A stretch of DNA of 38,688 bases from CAYFUT01 sp964346395 (GTDB taxonomy: Bacteria; Bacillota; Halanaerobiia; Halobacteroidales; Halobacteroidaceae): NCBI GenBank assembly GCA_964346395.1, contig CAYFUT010000020.1, positions 1-38,688 of the forward strand, in the 5' to 3' direction. Below are positions 23,942 to 32,361 of the stretch, one piece after another (the stretch's first letter is position 1; every line of letters starts with the position of its first letter). The notes under the pieces are model-generated. The model did no database searches. It was not told the origin of the DNA and worked only from the letters and a program-made list of their open reading frames with translations. Position numbers and translations under genes: made by a program.

Positions 23942-24199
23942 ATGTTAATTTTAACTAGAAAAGAAGAGGAAAGTATTATTATTGATGATAATATTGAAGT
24001 TAAAGTTCTAGCAGTTGATAATGGAAGAGTTAAACTAGGGATTGAAGCACCGGAATCTATTCCCGTTCATAGGGAAGAAGTTTACCGTCAGATCAAGCTT
24101 GAAAATAAGTTGGCTGCTTCTCAGCCAAGAGAATCAGTAAAAAACTTGTCGAAAATATTAAAAAAAGATTTAAAAAGGGATAATAGTGAAGAAAAATAG
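23942..24199 (+). CDS. csrA: Translational regulator CsrA
   Basis: An 85-aa CsrA, a dimeric RNA-binding protein that binds GGA motifs in hairpin loops and represses flagellin translation. The conserved core is intact: MLILTRKEEESI at the start, VKLGIEAPESIPVHREEVY in the middle (RNA-contact residues around LTR at 4-6 and VHREE at 42-46). A Lys-rich tail of about 25 residues extends beyond the usual core. GGAGG precedes the ATG. Likely targets are visible in the hag leader at 24381-24432. Confidence 0.94.
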   Translation: MLILTRKEEESIIIDDNIEVKVLAVDNGRVKLGIEAPESIPVHREEVYRQIKLENKLAASQPRESVKNLSKILKKDLKRDNSEEK

Positions 24200-24200
24200 A

Positions 24201-24240
24201 GTTAAAACGAGATAATTAGTTTTAATTTGTATTTTTAGAC
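24201..24240 (+). terminator. Weak terminator after csrA
   Basis: GTTAAAAC (24201-24208) can pair with GTTTTAAT (24219-24226), followed by TTTGTATTTTTA. The stem is AT-rich and thus weak. Confidence 0.4.
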
Positions 24241-24251
24241 TACTGGTTGGT

Positions 24252-24278
24252 TTAATAAATTTTAATATGCAACGATAA
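24252..24278 (+). promoter_or_regulatory. Candidate sigma-D promoter of flagellin
   Basis: TTAA (24252-24255), 15 bp, then AACGATAA (24271-24278), against the sigma-28 consensus TAAA-N15-GCCGATAA (6 of 8 at -10). Transcription would begin near 24285, giving a leader of about 150 nt. Confidence 0.5.
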
Positions 24279-24316
24279 TTAAAGCGAGGAAAATAAAATA
24301 TAAAGCGAATAGCTAG

Positions 24317-24367
24317 CACAAGTAAATTCGCAAGTGCGAATTTACTTGTGGTGTCTATTCGGACACC
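24317..24367 (+). promoter_or_regulatory. Two tandem hairpins in the flagellin leader
   Basis: A perfect 15-bp hairpin (24317-24331 with 24336-24350, loop AAGT) is followed by a 6-bp hairpin that shares its last G (GGTGTC 24350-24355 with GACACC 24362-24367). There is no T-run, so a simple terminator is unlikely. They could stabilise the very abundant flagellin mRNA at its 5' end. Confidence 0.65.
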
Positions 24368-24380
24368 AATTAAAATTTAA

Positions 24381-24432
24381 TTTAGAAAGCATGGATGCTT
24401 TCTAAAAAACTACTATCATCAAGGAGGATGAT
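24381..24432 (+). promoter_or_regulatory. Paired CsrA-binding hairpins in the flagellin leader
   Basis: Hairpin 1: TTTAGAAAGC (24381-24390) pairs with GCTTTCTAAA (24397-24406) and presents AUGGAU in the loop. Hairpin 2: ATCATC (24415-24420) pairs with GATGAT (24427-24432) and presents AAGGAG, the Shine-Dalgarno, in the loop. Both loops carry GGA, 30 nt apart, fitting one CsrA dimer bridging both and blocking the ribosome, as known for Bacillus subtilis hag. Confidence 0.78.
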
Positions 24433-24436
24433 GTAA

Positions 24437-25258
24437 ATGAGAATTCAACACAACATAAGTTCTATGAATGCACTGAGAAATTTGAGCGTGAACAACAAGA
24501 ACATGAGCAAGACGATGGAGAAGTTATCTTCTGGTTATCGAATTAATCGAGCGGCTGATGACGCAGCAGGATTGGCTATTTCTGAGAAGATGCGGGCTCA
24601 AATTGGCGGTTTAGAGACAGCTTCGCGAAATGCTCAAGATGGTGTTTCTTTCATCCAGACTGCTGAGGGAGCATTAGGAGAGACGCATAATATTTTAAGA
24701 AGAATGCGGGATCTATCTGTTCAGGCAGCAAACGGAGTTAACAGTGATGAAGACCGGCAGAAGTTAAACGAAGAGGTTGGTCAGTTGCAAGAGGAAGTCA
24801 CTAGAATTGCTGAACAGACTGAGTTTAATGATGAAACATTACTTGACGGTAATTATGCTAGTGGTAGTGAAATTTCTTTCCATATCGGGCCTAATGAAAA
24901 CCAAACTATTCAGCAAGAGATTTCCACTCAAACTGCAGGAGCTCTAGGTGTTAGTGGACTTGATATTTCGACTATGAGTGGAGCTGAATCTGCCATTGCA
25001 CAAATTGACAGTGCAATTAATCAGGTATCCAGTACTAGAGCTAATTTAGGTGCAGTTCAGAACCGATTAGAGCATACTATTAAGAATTTAGATACAACTA
25101 GAGAAAACCTACAGGCGTCTGAATCTAGAATTCGGGATACTGATATGGCTAAGCAGATGTCTAATATGACTAAGCAGCAGGTGCTACAGCAGGCTGGTAC
25201 TGCTATGTTATCTCAGGCTAATCAGAAATCTCAATCAGTACTACAAGTTCTTGGATAA
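24437..25258 (+). CDS. hag: Flagellin
   Basis: A compact 273-aa flagellin, the filament subunit. The N-terminal D0/D1 segment (MRIQHNISSMNALRN, SGYRINRAADDAAGLAISEKM) and the C-terminal D1/D0 segment (SRIRDTDMAKQMSNMTKQQVLQQAGTAML to SVLQVLG) are both typical. The central variable part (about residues 135-190) is short and rich in Ser/Thr, which are candidate O-glycosylation sites for the sugar made by the downstream cluster. AAGGAGG precedes the ATG in a hairpin with CsrA-type sequence. It is flanked by its own promoter and a terminator, so it is probably the most strongly expressed gene of the region. Confidence 0.96.
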   Translation: MRIQHNISSMNALRNLSVNNKNMSKTMEKLSSGYRINRAADDAAGLAISEKMRAQIGGLETASRNAQDGVSFIQTAEGALGETHNILRRMRDLSVQAANGVNSDEDRQKLNEEVGQLQEEVTRIAEQTEFNDETLLDGNYASGSEISFHIGPNENQTIQQEISTQTAGALGVSGLDISTMSGAESAIAQIDSAINQVSSTRANLGAVQNRLEHTIKNLDTTRENLQASESRIRDTDMAKQMSNMTKQQVLQQAGTAMLSQANQKSQSVLQVLG

Positions 25259-25279
25259 TAAATAATTAAGGAAAGGATT

Positions 25280-25320
25280 AAAAGAGCCGACCGGCAGTTT
25301 TGTCGGTGGGCTCTTTTATT
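25280..25320 (+). terminator. Terminator after flagellin
   Basis: AAAAGAGCC and ACCG (25280-25293) pair with CGGT and GGCTCTTTT (25304-25317), with one G-G mismatch inside the stem, followed by ATT. Confidence 0.85.
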
Positions 25321-25339
25321 CTAGCAGGAGGTGGTTTAA

Positions 25340-27007
25340 ATGTCGATATCAATGGGCGGAAGCTCAGGGGTTAATACTGAGCAGATGATTCAGCAGTTGA
25401 TGTATTTAGAGCGGCAGCCGATTCGAAGAATGGAAGATGAAAAACAAGGAATTAATAAAAAAATAAGTGCTTGGCAGGAACTAAATACTCAGCTGGATAC
25501 TTTTCGCACGGAAGCAGAAAATATATTTAAAAATGATGTTACTTCTCTAGATAATGCATTTGATCAAATGACGACCAACAGTAGTGATGAAGAGGTAGTA
25601 ACGGCTAATGTTGATTCAACTGCCAGTAGTGGTAGTTATGATGTTAAAGTTACCAGCGGTACTTTGGCTACTAAAGAGAGAGTGCAGCTTTTATCACAGC
25701 AGGATATAGATGACGGCAAGATTGATAATGGAGATGATTTTGATATCAATGGAGAAACTATTGATTTGTCTGATACAGATACCTTAGAAGATATTAAAGG
25801 AAAGATAAATGATGCCGGAGCAGGAGTGACTGCTAGTATAATTGATAATAAATTAGTAGTAGAAAGTAATGAAACTGGTGCCAGTAATCGAATTACGTTT
25901 ACGGATAGTGATGGTGATAATAATGATGGCGGTGGTTTTTTAGAAGGTGATTTAGGACTAGATTTAGAAGATGGAGTGGCTACCGACGGTACTGTTAAAT
26001 TAGGCACAGCACCTTTATTACAGGAAGCTACTGATGTAACTTTAGAGGTCAATGGAGTCAGCATGACTAAAGGTTCTAACGAGATAAGCGATGCAGTAGA
26101 AGGAGTAACTTTTAATTTAAAGGGGAAAGTTGGTACTACTGCTACTGTAGATATTAGTAAAGATACTGAAGGGATTAAAGAAAAGATACAAGGTTTTGTT
26201 GATGCTTATAATAGTTTACATGATAAGTTAGCTGAGTACGGTGGTAAAGAGGGAAAACTGCAGGGAGATGCCACCTTAAAGACTTTGGAATCTCGACTAT
26301 ATAATAGTATTATTGCTCCGTCAAACAGCGTGACTTCCACGGAAAAGTTAGACTCTAACCCGCTTTCTTGGGCGGCAGGAACGAATAAGACTTTGGATAT
26401 AGGTGGAGAAACAGTAACTTTGGATGGAGGTTATGACCAAAGCCAAATTGTAAGTGCAATTGAAGGAACGGCTGGAGTAAAAGATGTTTATGTAGAAGAC
26501 AACAGATTAGTTATCGAAGGTCAGGATGGGCCAGTTGATTTATCAGCCAGTGATGCTCAGGTTTTAAAGGATCTTAAATTGCCGGATAAGTTTGAGCGGA
26601 ATACAGGTTCGATGTTAGGACTGTCTGTTAATGATGACGGTAGTTTGTCTTTAAATGAATCTGATTTTGAGTCTGCTCTAGAGAATAACTTATCTGATGT
26701 AAAGCAGATGTTTACAGGGGCAGAAGGAATTGTCCCTCGGGTTACAGAAGAGGTAGAACAGGCTATAGGTTTTGGGATATATTCAGCCGGAGGTAGCAGT
26801 TATGATGGTTATGTAAAAGAGAGGACATCAACTTTACAAGATGAAATTAGCTCTATAAATAATAGCATTGAAAATACGGAAGACAGATTAGAAATTAGGC
26901 GGGAAAATCTTAAACAGAAATTTTCGAGAATGGAACAGATGATGAATGAAATGCAGAGTCAGCAAAGTTGGTTGTCTTCCCAAATAGGTTCAATGGGCTT
27001 GGGTTAG
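25340..27007 (+). CDS. fliD: Flagellar filament cap protein FliD
   Basis: A 555-aa hook-associated protein 2, the cap under which flagellin subunits fold. The N-terminal domain (residues 1-95, GGSSGVNTEQMIQQLMYLERQPI) is FliD-like. The large middle region is acidic and Ser/Thr/Asp-rich, and the C-terminal coiled coil (about 490-550) ends QQSWLSSQIGSMGLG. The N-terminal IDTEQMI-type phrase and the end of the protein are the strongest family marks. AGGAGGTGG precedes the ATG. The stretch after it holds a strong terminator before the glycosyltransferase gene. Confidence 0.92.
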   Translation: MSISMGGSSGVNTEQMIQQLMYLERQPIRRMEDEKQGINKKISAWQELNTQLDTFRTEAENIFKNDVTSLDNAFDQMTTNSSDEEVVTANVDSTASSGSYDVKVTSGTLATKERVQLLSQQDIDDGKIDNGDDFDINGETIDLSDTDTLEDIKGKINDAGAGVTASIIDNKLVVESNETGASNRITFTDSDGDNNDGGGFLEGDLGLDLEDGVATDGTVKLGTAPLLQEATDVTLEVNGVSMTKGSNEISDAVEGVTFNLKGKVGTTATVDISKDTEGIKEKIQGFVDAYNSLHDKLAEYGGKEGKLQGDATLKTLESRLYNSIIAPSNSVTSTEKLDSNPLSWAAGTNKTLDIGGETVTLDGGYDQSQIVSAIEGTAGVKDVYVEDNRLVIEGQDGPVDLSASDAQVLKDLKLPDKFERNTGSMLGLSVNDDGSLSLNESDFESALENNLSDVKQMFTGAEGIVPRVTEEVEQAIGFGIYSAGGSSYDGYVKERTSTLQDEISSINNSIENTEDRLEIRRENLKQKFSRMEQMMNEMQSQQSWLSSQIGSMGLG

Positions 27008-27034
27008 GAAGTATAATGTAGATTAAATAATTTT

Positions 27035-27067
27035 AAGAACTTAGGATTTAAATCCTAAGTTCTTTTT
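27035..27067 (+). terminator. Terminator after fliD
   Basis: A near-continuous palindrome: 27035-27049 is the exact reverse complement of 27050-27064, forming a long AT-rich stem (with a small loop at the centre), followed by T-rich DNA. Confidence 0.82.
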
Positions 27068-27094
27068 ACTGATAGATAAAGGAGTTGACTAGTT

Positions 27095-28987
27095 GTGTTC
27101 CAAAAAAACCTGGAAGTTTTGCACAGAGAATATCCAAAGATAGCTGACGGACTAGAAGAAGTTGAAGAAGAAGTGGATTATGAAATTTTGTCGGCTAAAA
27201 ATGGGGATAAAACAGTAAACTTGAAATTAGCTGAAAAGGAAAATTTACTGCATAGTAAGTACAACCCAAGGAAAGAAGCAGCTAGATTTTTAGATGATAA
27301 GTTAGATATATCATTAGAAAAGTTAGATATAATTATAGTTATGGGGATGGGATTAGGGTATAATGTGTTGGAGTTGTTTGAGAGGATAAAAAATAAAGAT
27401 ATAAAGCTGGTTGTGATAGAAAAAAAGGGAAGTTTATTTAAAGAAGCATTAAGGTATAATGATTTTACTTCTCTGTTTGCCCACCAAAATGTTGATTTTT
27501 TTGTAGTAAAAGAAATTGATGATAATCAATTATCTAAATTTATTAAATTTAAGCTGCCTAATTTTATATTTATTGATATAAAATTTATTCCCTGGACACC
27601 TATCTTTAAATTGGATCCTCAATTTTATGATAAGGTTAAAGATGAATTAAGTGAAATTGCGAATTTATTGACGCGGAATAGAGCTACTACGTTAAAAGCT
27701 GGTAAGGAGTGGAACATAAATTCTCTACATAATCTACAGGATATTATTGTTAATCCAGGCTTTAATTATCTTGAGAACTTATTTGAAGACCAGCCAGTAG
27801 TAGTTGCAGCAGCCGGGCCTTCTTTGAATAAGAATGTAGAACAGTTAAAAGAAATGAAAGATAAAGTAATTATTATTTCGGTTAGTATGGCCTTGAATAC
27901 TTTGCTAGCTCATGATATAATTCCTGATATTATAATTTTGATTGATAGTACTAAAAAATTAATAGAAGTGTTTGAAGGCCTTGATAAAAAGAAATTCAGC
28001 GATACTGTGCTTGCCTTTCCAGGATTAATTCAGCCGCAAATTATTCAAGAGTGGCCGGGCCCTAAAATAGTAACTACTATTGATCAAAGTGAGATAATTA
28101 CTGCTTGGTTAGAAAAGTATATTGATGATAAAGGACGAATAATTTCCGGGGGTTCAGTATCTCATTCTGCCTTCGGTTTAGCTTATAGTTTGGGCGGTAA
28201 TCCGATTATTTTTGTAGGACAAGATTTAGCTTTCAGTAATGGTCGAACTCATTCTAAAGGAAGTATAGTAGAACAAAGTGTAGAAGATTCAAAAAAAGAA
28301 TCTCCGCAGCGGAAGTATTTTAAAATTGAAGATATTAATGGTGATATGATCTGGACTAGGAATGATTATTATAATTATCTTCGTTGGTTTAATAATAACC
28401 TACCTGAATTAAAAAAGAAAGAAGAAGCTTTAGATATTATTGATGCTACTGAAGGTGGAGCGCGAATTGAGGGAACAGAAGTAATGGAATTAAAAAAAAT
28501 AGCAGAAGAATATTGTAACGGAACTGTAGAGGCTAAAAGAATATTAACTGAGAAAATAGATAAATATGATTCAGAGTTGAATGAAGAATTAATTACAGCT
28601 TTAAAAAAATCTGGTGAACGGATTGGGAAACTAGAGAAAAAGGCTAACCAGGGATTGGAATTGGTTGATGATTTAATAACTAGCTTGTTTACAGGGACGG
28701 AAAATTTTGATATCTTAAAACAAAAATTAGGTAGGATAAATGAACAAATTTATGAAGCAAGTGATGAGTTAATCTTTTTTAAGTCAAAATTTCATGATTT
28801 GTTTTCGCAGCAAGTCAATAAATTGATGAATGGTTATTTAGCAGATGAGCAGGTTGATTCTAATGAAGCATTATTGAGTAAATTAACTGATTTATATAAT
28901 AGGTTATTAACCGGTAGTCAGCAAGTTGGAGAAATACTGCGAGAAGAAGTAAAAAAATTGGAAAAGAAGCTTGAGGAGGAAAATTAA
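27095..28987 (+). CDS. Maf-type motility accessory factor, predicted flagellin nonulosonate transferase
   Basis: A 630-aa Maf/DUF115 protein. Maf proteins transfer pseudaminic, legionaminic or related nonulosonic acids from CMP-sugar to Ser/Thr of flagellin in the cytoplasm before export. The central MptE-like domain is visible at about 230-420: VVVAAAGPSLNKN near residue 236, ISVSMALNTLLAHDIIPDI, then ISGGSVSHSAFGLAYSLG and IFVGQDLAFSNGRTHSKG. A Rossmann-like region (IIVMGMGLGYN) lies near residue 85. The last 150 residues are coiled. GTG start with AAGGAG about 11 nt before. Location between flagellin and a nonulosonate cluster strongly supports this role. Confidence 0.86.
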   Translation: MFQKNLEVLHREYPKIADGLEEVEEEVDYEILSAKNGDKTVNLKLAEKENLLHSKYNPRKEAARFLDDKLDISLEKLDIIIVMGMGLGYNVLELFERIKNKDIKLVVIEKKGSLFKEALRYNDFTSLFAHQNVDFFVVKEIDDNQLSKFIKFKLPNFIFIDIKFIPWTPIFKLDPQFYDKVKDELSEIANLLTRNRATTLKAGKEWNINSLHNLQDIIVNPGFNYLENLFEDQPVVVAAAGPSLNKNVEQLKEMKDKVIIISVSMALNTLLAHDIIPDIIILIDSTKKLIEVFEGLDKKKFSDTVLAFPGLIQPQIIQEWPGPKIVTTIDQSEIITAWLEKYIDDKGRIISGGSVSHSAFGLAYSLGGNPIIFVGQDLAFSNGRTHSKGSIVEQSVEDSKKESPQRKYFKIEDINGDMIWTRNDYYNYLRWFNNNLPELKKKEEALDIIDATEGGARIEGTEVMELKKIAEEYCNGTVEAKRILTEKIDKYDSELNEELITALKKSGERIGKLEKKANQGLELVDDLITSLFTGTENFDILKQKLGRINEQIYEASDELIFFKSKFHDLFSQQVNKLMNGYLADEQVDSNEALLSKLTDLYNRLLTGSQQVGEILREEVKKLEKKLEEEN

Positions 28988-29569
28988 ATGGAAATAATAA
29001 TTCGAGGGACTGAAGTTGATTTAGAAGGTTATGGTTTTGAAAATGTAGGGGACGTGTTTGATTTTTTTACTGATAGAGGTTACATTATATCTGATTTACA
29101 AGCAGATGGTCAGAATATTAGTAATAGTAGTGAAAAAGAAATAGAAGAAATTAAGCCGATAGAAAAGTTAGAAATAGAAGTAAAAGAAATTGCAGAACTA
29201 GAAGTGGAAAGTTTAGAAGAAGCGGAGAATTATTTGCCGCGGGCAATTTCAGGGATAGAAGAAATTGTGGCAAAATTTCGGCAAGGGAATGAGTTAAAAG
29301 GATATACAATGTTGTCTGACTTACTTGAGGGATTAGAATGGTTAAGTTTATTAATTGAAAAGTTAGAAGATAGTTCAGAAATTAATCTTAATAATATAAA
29401 TGAATTTAATATTAAGAAGTTTATTAAAGAGTGGCAGGAAGTATTACAAGAATTATTTACTGCTATGGAAAACCAGGATTTAGTGCTGATTGGTGATTTA
29501 TTAGAATATGAATTATTACCTATGCTTAAAGATTATTTAAAATTAGTAAAAAAAATAAAAACTAGGTGA
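28988..29569 (+). CDS. Unknown acidic protein paired with the Maf gene
   Basis: A 193-aa acidic, mostly helical protein that I cannot assign. The N-terminus looks beta-rich (MEIIIRGTEVDLEGYGFENVGDVFDFF), followed by a Glu/Ile-rich charged region (45-85) and a helical C-terminal half with many Leu (LPRAISGIEEIVAKF, LLEGLEWLSLLIEKLED, LFTAMENQDLVLIGDLLEYELLP). It begins directly after the Maf stop codon with GAGGAGG inside the Maf end, so the two are translationally coupled. It may be a partner or regulator of glycosylation or a flagellar chaperone. After it, 29570-29767 is AT-rich with no convincing gene. Confidence 0.6.
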   Translation: MEIIIRGTEVDLEGYGFENVGDVFDFFTDRGYIISDLQADGQNISNSSEKEIEEIKPIEKLEIEVKEIAELEVESLEEAENYLPRAISGIEEIVAKFRQGNELKGYTMLSDLLEGLEWLSLLIEKLEDSSEINLNNINEFNIKKFIKEWQEVLQELFTAMENQDLVLIGDLLEYELLPMLKDYLKLVKKIKTR

Positions 29570-29767
29570 AAAAGATAAAAGTATATGTTGGCTTATCAAA
29601 AGATTAATTTTATATATAGAGTAATGTACCTAGAAGATGGGTATGAACGAGTTAAAAATAGTATTTTATTTCCTTATAAAAAATAAGAAGACAGTTTGTA
29701 TTTTTCACAATATAAAATTAGAGACTTAATATAAAGCATAAAGATTAAAAAGGTTAGGTGATAATAA

Positions 29768-30787
29768 ATGGATATTGGTTTTTTACATATAGGGATGATG
29801 AAAACAGCTTCTACTTATATGCAAAGTGTTTGGTTTGAAGATGATTCTTATTGTTTATCAAAAAAAGGTACTTTTAAATTTGTTAATCAATTAAGATCTG
29901 CTGTAAAAAAAGATAACCTCGAAGAGGTTACAGCAAATATAAGTAAAGATCCAAACCAAGAATTGGGTCAAGAAATTGTCATCAGTAATGAAGGTTTATC
30001 TTTAGCTTATATTAATGATATTAATTTTCAGCATAAAATTCCCCAGTTTATTGATTATTCAAGTCAGATTTTGGGTAATTTATCAGCAGCTAAAACAGAA
30101 AATTTATTGATTGTTGTTAGGGAGCCTATTTCTTGGATAAAATCTATATTTAATCAATTTCTTAAACAAGGGGGAAGTGGATCAGCTCAAAGGTTTGTTG
30201 ATACTAACTTTCGATTATTAACTCATGCTTTTAATCTTGAATTTATTGTAAATTCTTATCGAAGATATTTTAATAATATTTTGCTTATTCCCTTTGAAAT
30301 TTTAAAAGATAATGAGGATCAATTTTGGAATATTATTTCTGAAAAATTTGAGGTACCTATTCCAAAAAAACGATTAACAAGCAAACCTAATAAATCTTTT
30401 GGCCTGGAAAGGTTATTTATACTTTCAAAATTGAACGAAATGTCTAGTATTTTATTGAATACTTTAATAGATTCAAAAAATTATAAACGGATGTATAGGC
30501 AAGAAAAGGATGAGTTATTAAAGCAATACTCACATAGTTCACAATGGGTTCCTAGAAGATTTGTAAAATTTGCAAACAAGAAGCAATTAGATGAAATTTA
30601 TAGTTTGTTTAATATTTCAAAAATTCCGGAAGATTTTTTGAAATTTGATTTATCTGCTAACTTGATAGAGACTATTAAATCAAAATATATTGATTTTTTA
30701 AGGGATAATATAGATTCTGAGTACGTTGATTTTTATGAACAAAAACTTCAAACTCATGTTTCAAAGCAATCATCATCAAAAACATAA
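29768..30787 (+). CDS. Sulfotransferase-family protein
   Basis: A 339-aa protein with sulfotransferase marks. A 5'-phosphosulfate loop HIGMMKTASTYMQ (residues 7-19) lies at the N-terminus, as in P-loop-like PAPS enzymes (consensus around K-T-G/A-S/T-T). A 3'-phosphate-binding motif VVREPISWIKSIFNQF lies near residues 117-132. There is no signal peptide. If active it would move sulfate from PAPS to a hydroxyl or amino group, perhaps on the flagellar sugar; this target is inferred only from location. It is very AT-rich, and no PAPS-forming genes are in the window. TTAGGTGAT precedes the ATG. Confidence 0.7.
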   Translation: MDIGFLHIGMMKTASTYMQSVWFEDDSYCLSKKGTFKFVNQLRSAVKKDNLEEVTANISKDPNQELGQEIVISNEGLSLAYINDINFQHKIPQFIDYSSQILGNLSAAKTENLLIVVREPISWIKSIFNQFLKQGGSGSAQRFVDTNFRLLTHAFNLEFIVNSYRRYFNNILLIPFEILKDNEDQFWNIISEKFEVPIPKKRLTSKPNKSFGLERLFILSKLNEMSSILLNTLIDSKNYKRMYRQEKDELLKQYSHSSQWVPRRFVKFANKKQLDEIYSLFNISKIPEDFLKFDLSANLIETIKSKYIDFLRDNIDSEYVDFYEQKLQTHVSKQSSSKT

Positions 30788-30870
30788 ATAGAGCTAATAG
30801 GAAAATACTAGTCAAGAAAAATTAATTTTAATGTTATATAAATGATTTTAGAAACAAGGAATATTATACA

Positions 30871-30899
30871 TTGCTTTTATAAATTTAAAATTGTATTAT
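30871..30899 (+). promoter_or_regulatory. Candidate promoter of the nonulosonate operon
   Basis: TTGCTT (30871-30876), 17 bp, TATTAT (30894-30899), 30 bp before the dehydratase start, in AT-rich DNA. Confidence 0.5.
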
Positions 30900-30929
30900 A
30901 AAACTAATAAAATAAATGGGTGAAAGCAT

Positions 30930-32348
30930 ATGAAAAATTTATTAATAATAGGAGCTGGAAGTGCAGGAAAACATGTTCTCGATGAAATATTAAGGGGAAA
31001 TGGGGAATTTAATTATAATGTAATTGGTTTTTTGGATGCTGATGAAAATAAACATGAAAAAATAATTCGTGGTTATGAAGTATTAGGGCATCATGATAAT
31101 ATTGAATATTTTATTAATCAATATGTAGTAGATAAAGTTATTGTAGCAACTACAACTATAACTCATGACAAAGTAGAAGAAATATATAATAAAGTAAAGA
31201 AAGAAAAGATAGATATTCAGATATTACCAACTTTTGAAGAGTTATTGAAAGATGAACCATTTACAAAACAGTTACGTGAGGTTAAAGTAGAGGATTTATT
31301 AGGAAGAAAACCTGTTAATATAAATAAAAAAAATGTAACCGAATATATTGATAATAAGTTAATACTTGTAACAGGAGCAGCAGGTTCAATTGGTAGCGAA
31401 TTGTGCAAACAAATTATTAAATATGAACCGGAAAAATTAGTTATGTTAGATATCAATGAAAATGATTTATATTTTTTAAATTTATATTTAAAAAGACATT
31501 ATGAAAAGATAAATATTGATTTAGAAATTTGTAATATAAGAGAAAAAAAGAAACTTGAATATATATTTAATATATATGAACCTGATATTGTTTTTCATGT
31601 GGCGGCTCATAAACATGTGCCGTTGATGGAAAAAAATATAGCAGAGGCAATTAAGAATAATATTTTTGGAACTAAGAATCTTATAGAAGTTTCCAATAAG
31701 TATAGTGTGGATAAGTTTATTTTTATTTCTACAGATAAGGCTGTAAATCCTACTAATGTTATGGGAGCAACTAAACGATTAGCAGAAATCATTTTGGAAA
31801 AAGAGAATAAAAAGTCGAAAACTCAATATATGGCTGTAAGATTTGGGAATGTACTTGGGAGTAATGGTAGTGTAATTCCTTTATTTAAATCTTTGTTAAA
31901 AGAGGGCAGAGATTTAACGGTAACTCATAAAGATGTGACCAGGTATTTTATGACTATTTCTGAAGCTGCTCAGCTTGTATTAGAAGCAGGTTATATAGGA
32001 AGTGGTGGAGAAGTTTTTGTGTTGGATATGGGGGAGCCAATAAAAATAATGGATTTAGCTAAACAGCTAATAGAATTATCTGGGTTAAAACTAGGAGAAG
32101 ATGTAGATATTAAGATAACTGGGTTAAGGCCTGGAGAGAAATTACATGAGGAATTATTATATGACATAGATTCGTGTCAAAAAACAGATAATGAAAAGAT
32201 ATTTATAGCGGGAATAAAGAGTAAAGATTTAAATATTAAAGAGGGTTTAGATGAATTGAGGCAAGCAGTAAATAGTTTTGATAAAGAAAGAATGAAGGCG
32301 CAATTGAAAGAGTTAGTACCAAGTTATAAAGAAGTAGAATATAAATAG
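30930..32348 (+). CDS. legB: NDP-sugar 4,6-dehydratase (LegB-like, CapD/WbpM family)
   Basis: A 472-aa soluble enzyme, first step of the nonulosonate pathway: NDP-GlcNAc to its 4-keto-6-deoxy form. An N-terminal CoA-binding-like Rossmann domain (1-115, LLIIGAGSAGKHV, GFLDADENKH) precedes the extended SDR domain with TGAAGSIGSELC (from residue 149), the HVAAHKHVPLME motif and STDKAVNPTNVMGATKR, where Met replaces the usual SDR tyrosine as in WbpM. It lacks the membrane spans of full-length CapD/WbpM. It could feed legionaminic or a related sugar; the later genes favour the legionaminic branch. 13 nt separate it from the aminotransferase gene. Confidence 0.85.
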   Translation: MKNLLIIGAGSAGKHVLDEILRGNGEFNYNVIGFLDADENKHEKIIRGYEVLGHHDNIEYFINQYVVDKVIVATTTITHDKVEEIYNKVKKEKIDIQILPTFEELLKDEPFTKQLREVKVEDLLGRKPVNINKKNVTEYIDNKLILVTGAAGSIGSELCKQIIKYEPEKLVMLDINENDLYFLNLYLKRHYEKINIDLEICNIREKKKLEYIFNIYEPDIVFHVAAHKHVPLMEKNIAEAIKNNIFGTKNLIEVSNKYSVDKFIFISTDKAVNPTNVMGATKRLAEIILEKENKKSKTQYMAVRFGNVLGSNGSVIPLFKSLLKEGRDLTVTHKDVTRYFMTISEAAQLVLEAGYIGSGGEVFVLDMGEPIKIMDLAKQLIELSGLKLGEDVDIKITGLRPGEKLHEELLYDIDSCQKTDNEKIFIAGIKSKDLNIKEGLDELRQAVNSFDKERMKAQLKELVPSYKEVEYK

Positions 32349-32361
32349 TGAGGGGATTTTA

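Noticed and set aside
25636..26064. Minus-strand open frame of 142 codons inside fliD
   Set aside because: It is a mirror of the Asp/Ser-rich fliD middle region, giving Ser/Leu-rich nonsense; no start signal.
29585..29686. Short frame (33 codons) between the Maf partner and the sulfotransferase
   Set aside because: No ribosome-binding site and no recognisable features; chance frames of this size are common in such AT-rich DNA.
29905..29935. Small hairpin AACCTC / GAGGTT as a terminator
   Set aside because: It lies within the sulfotransferase coding frame and lacks a T-run.
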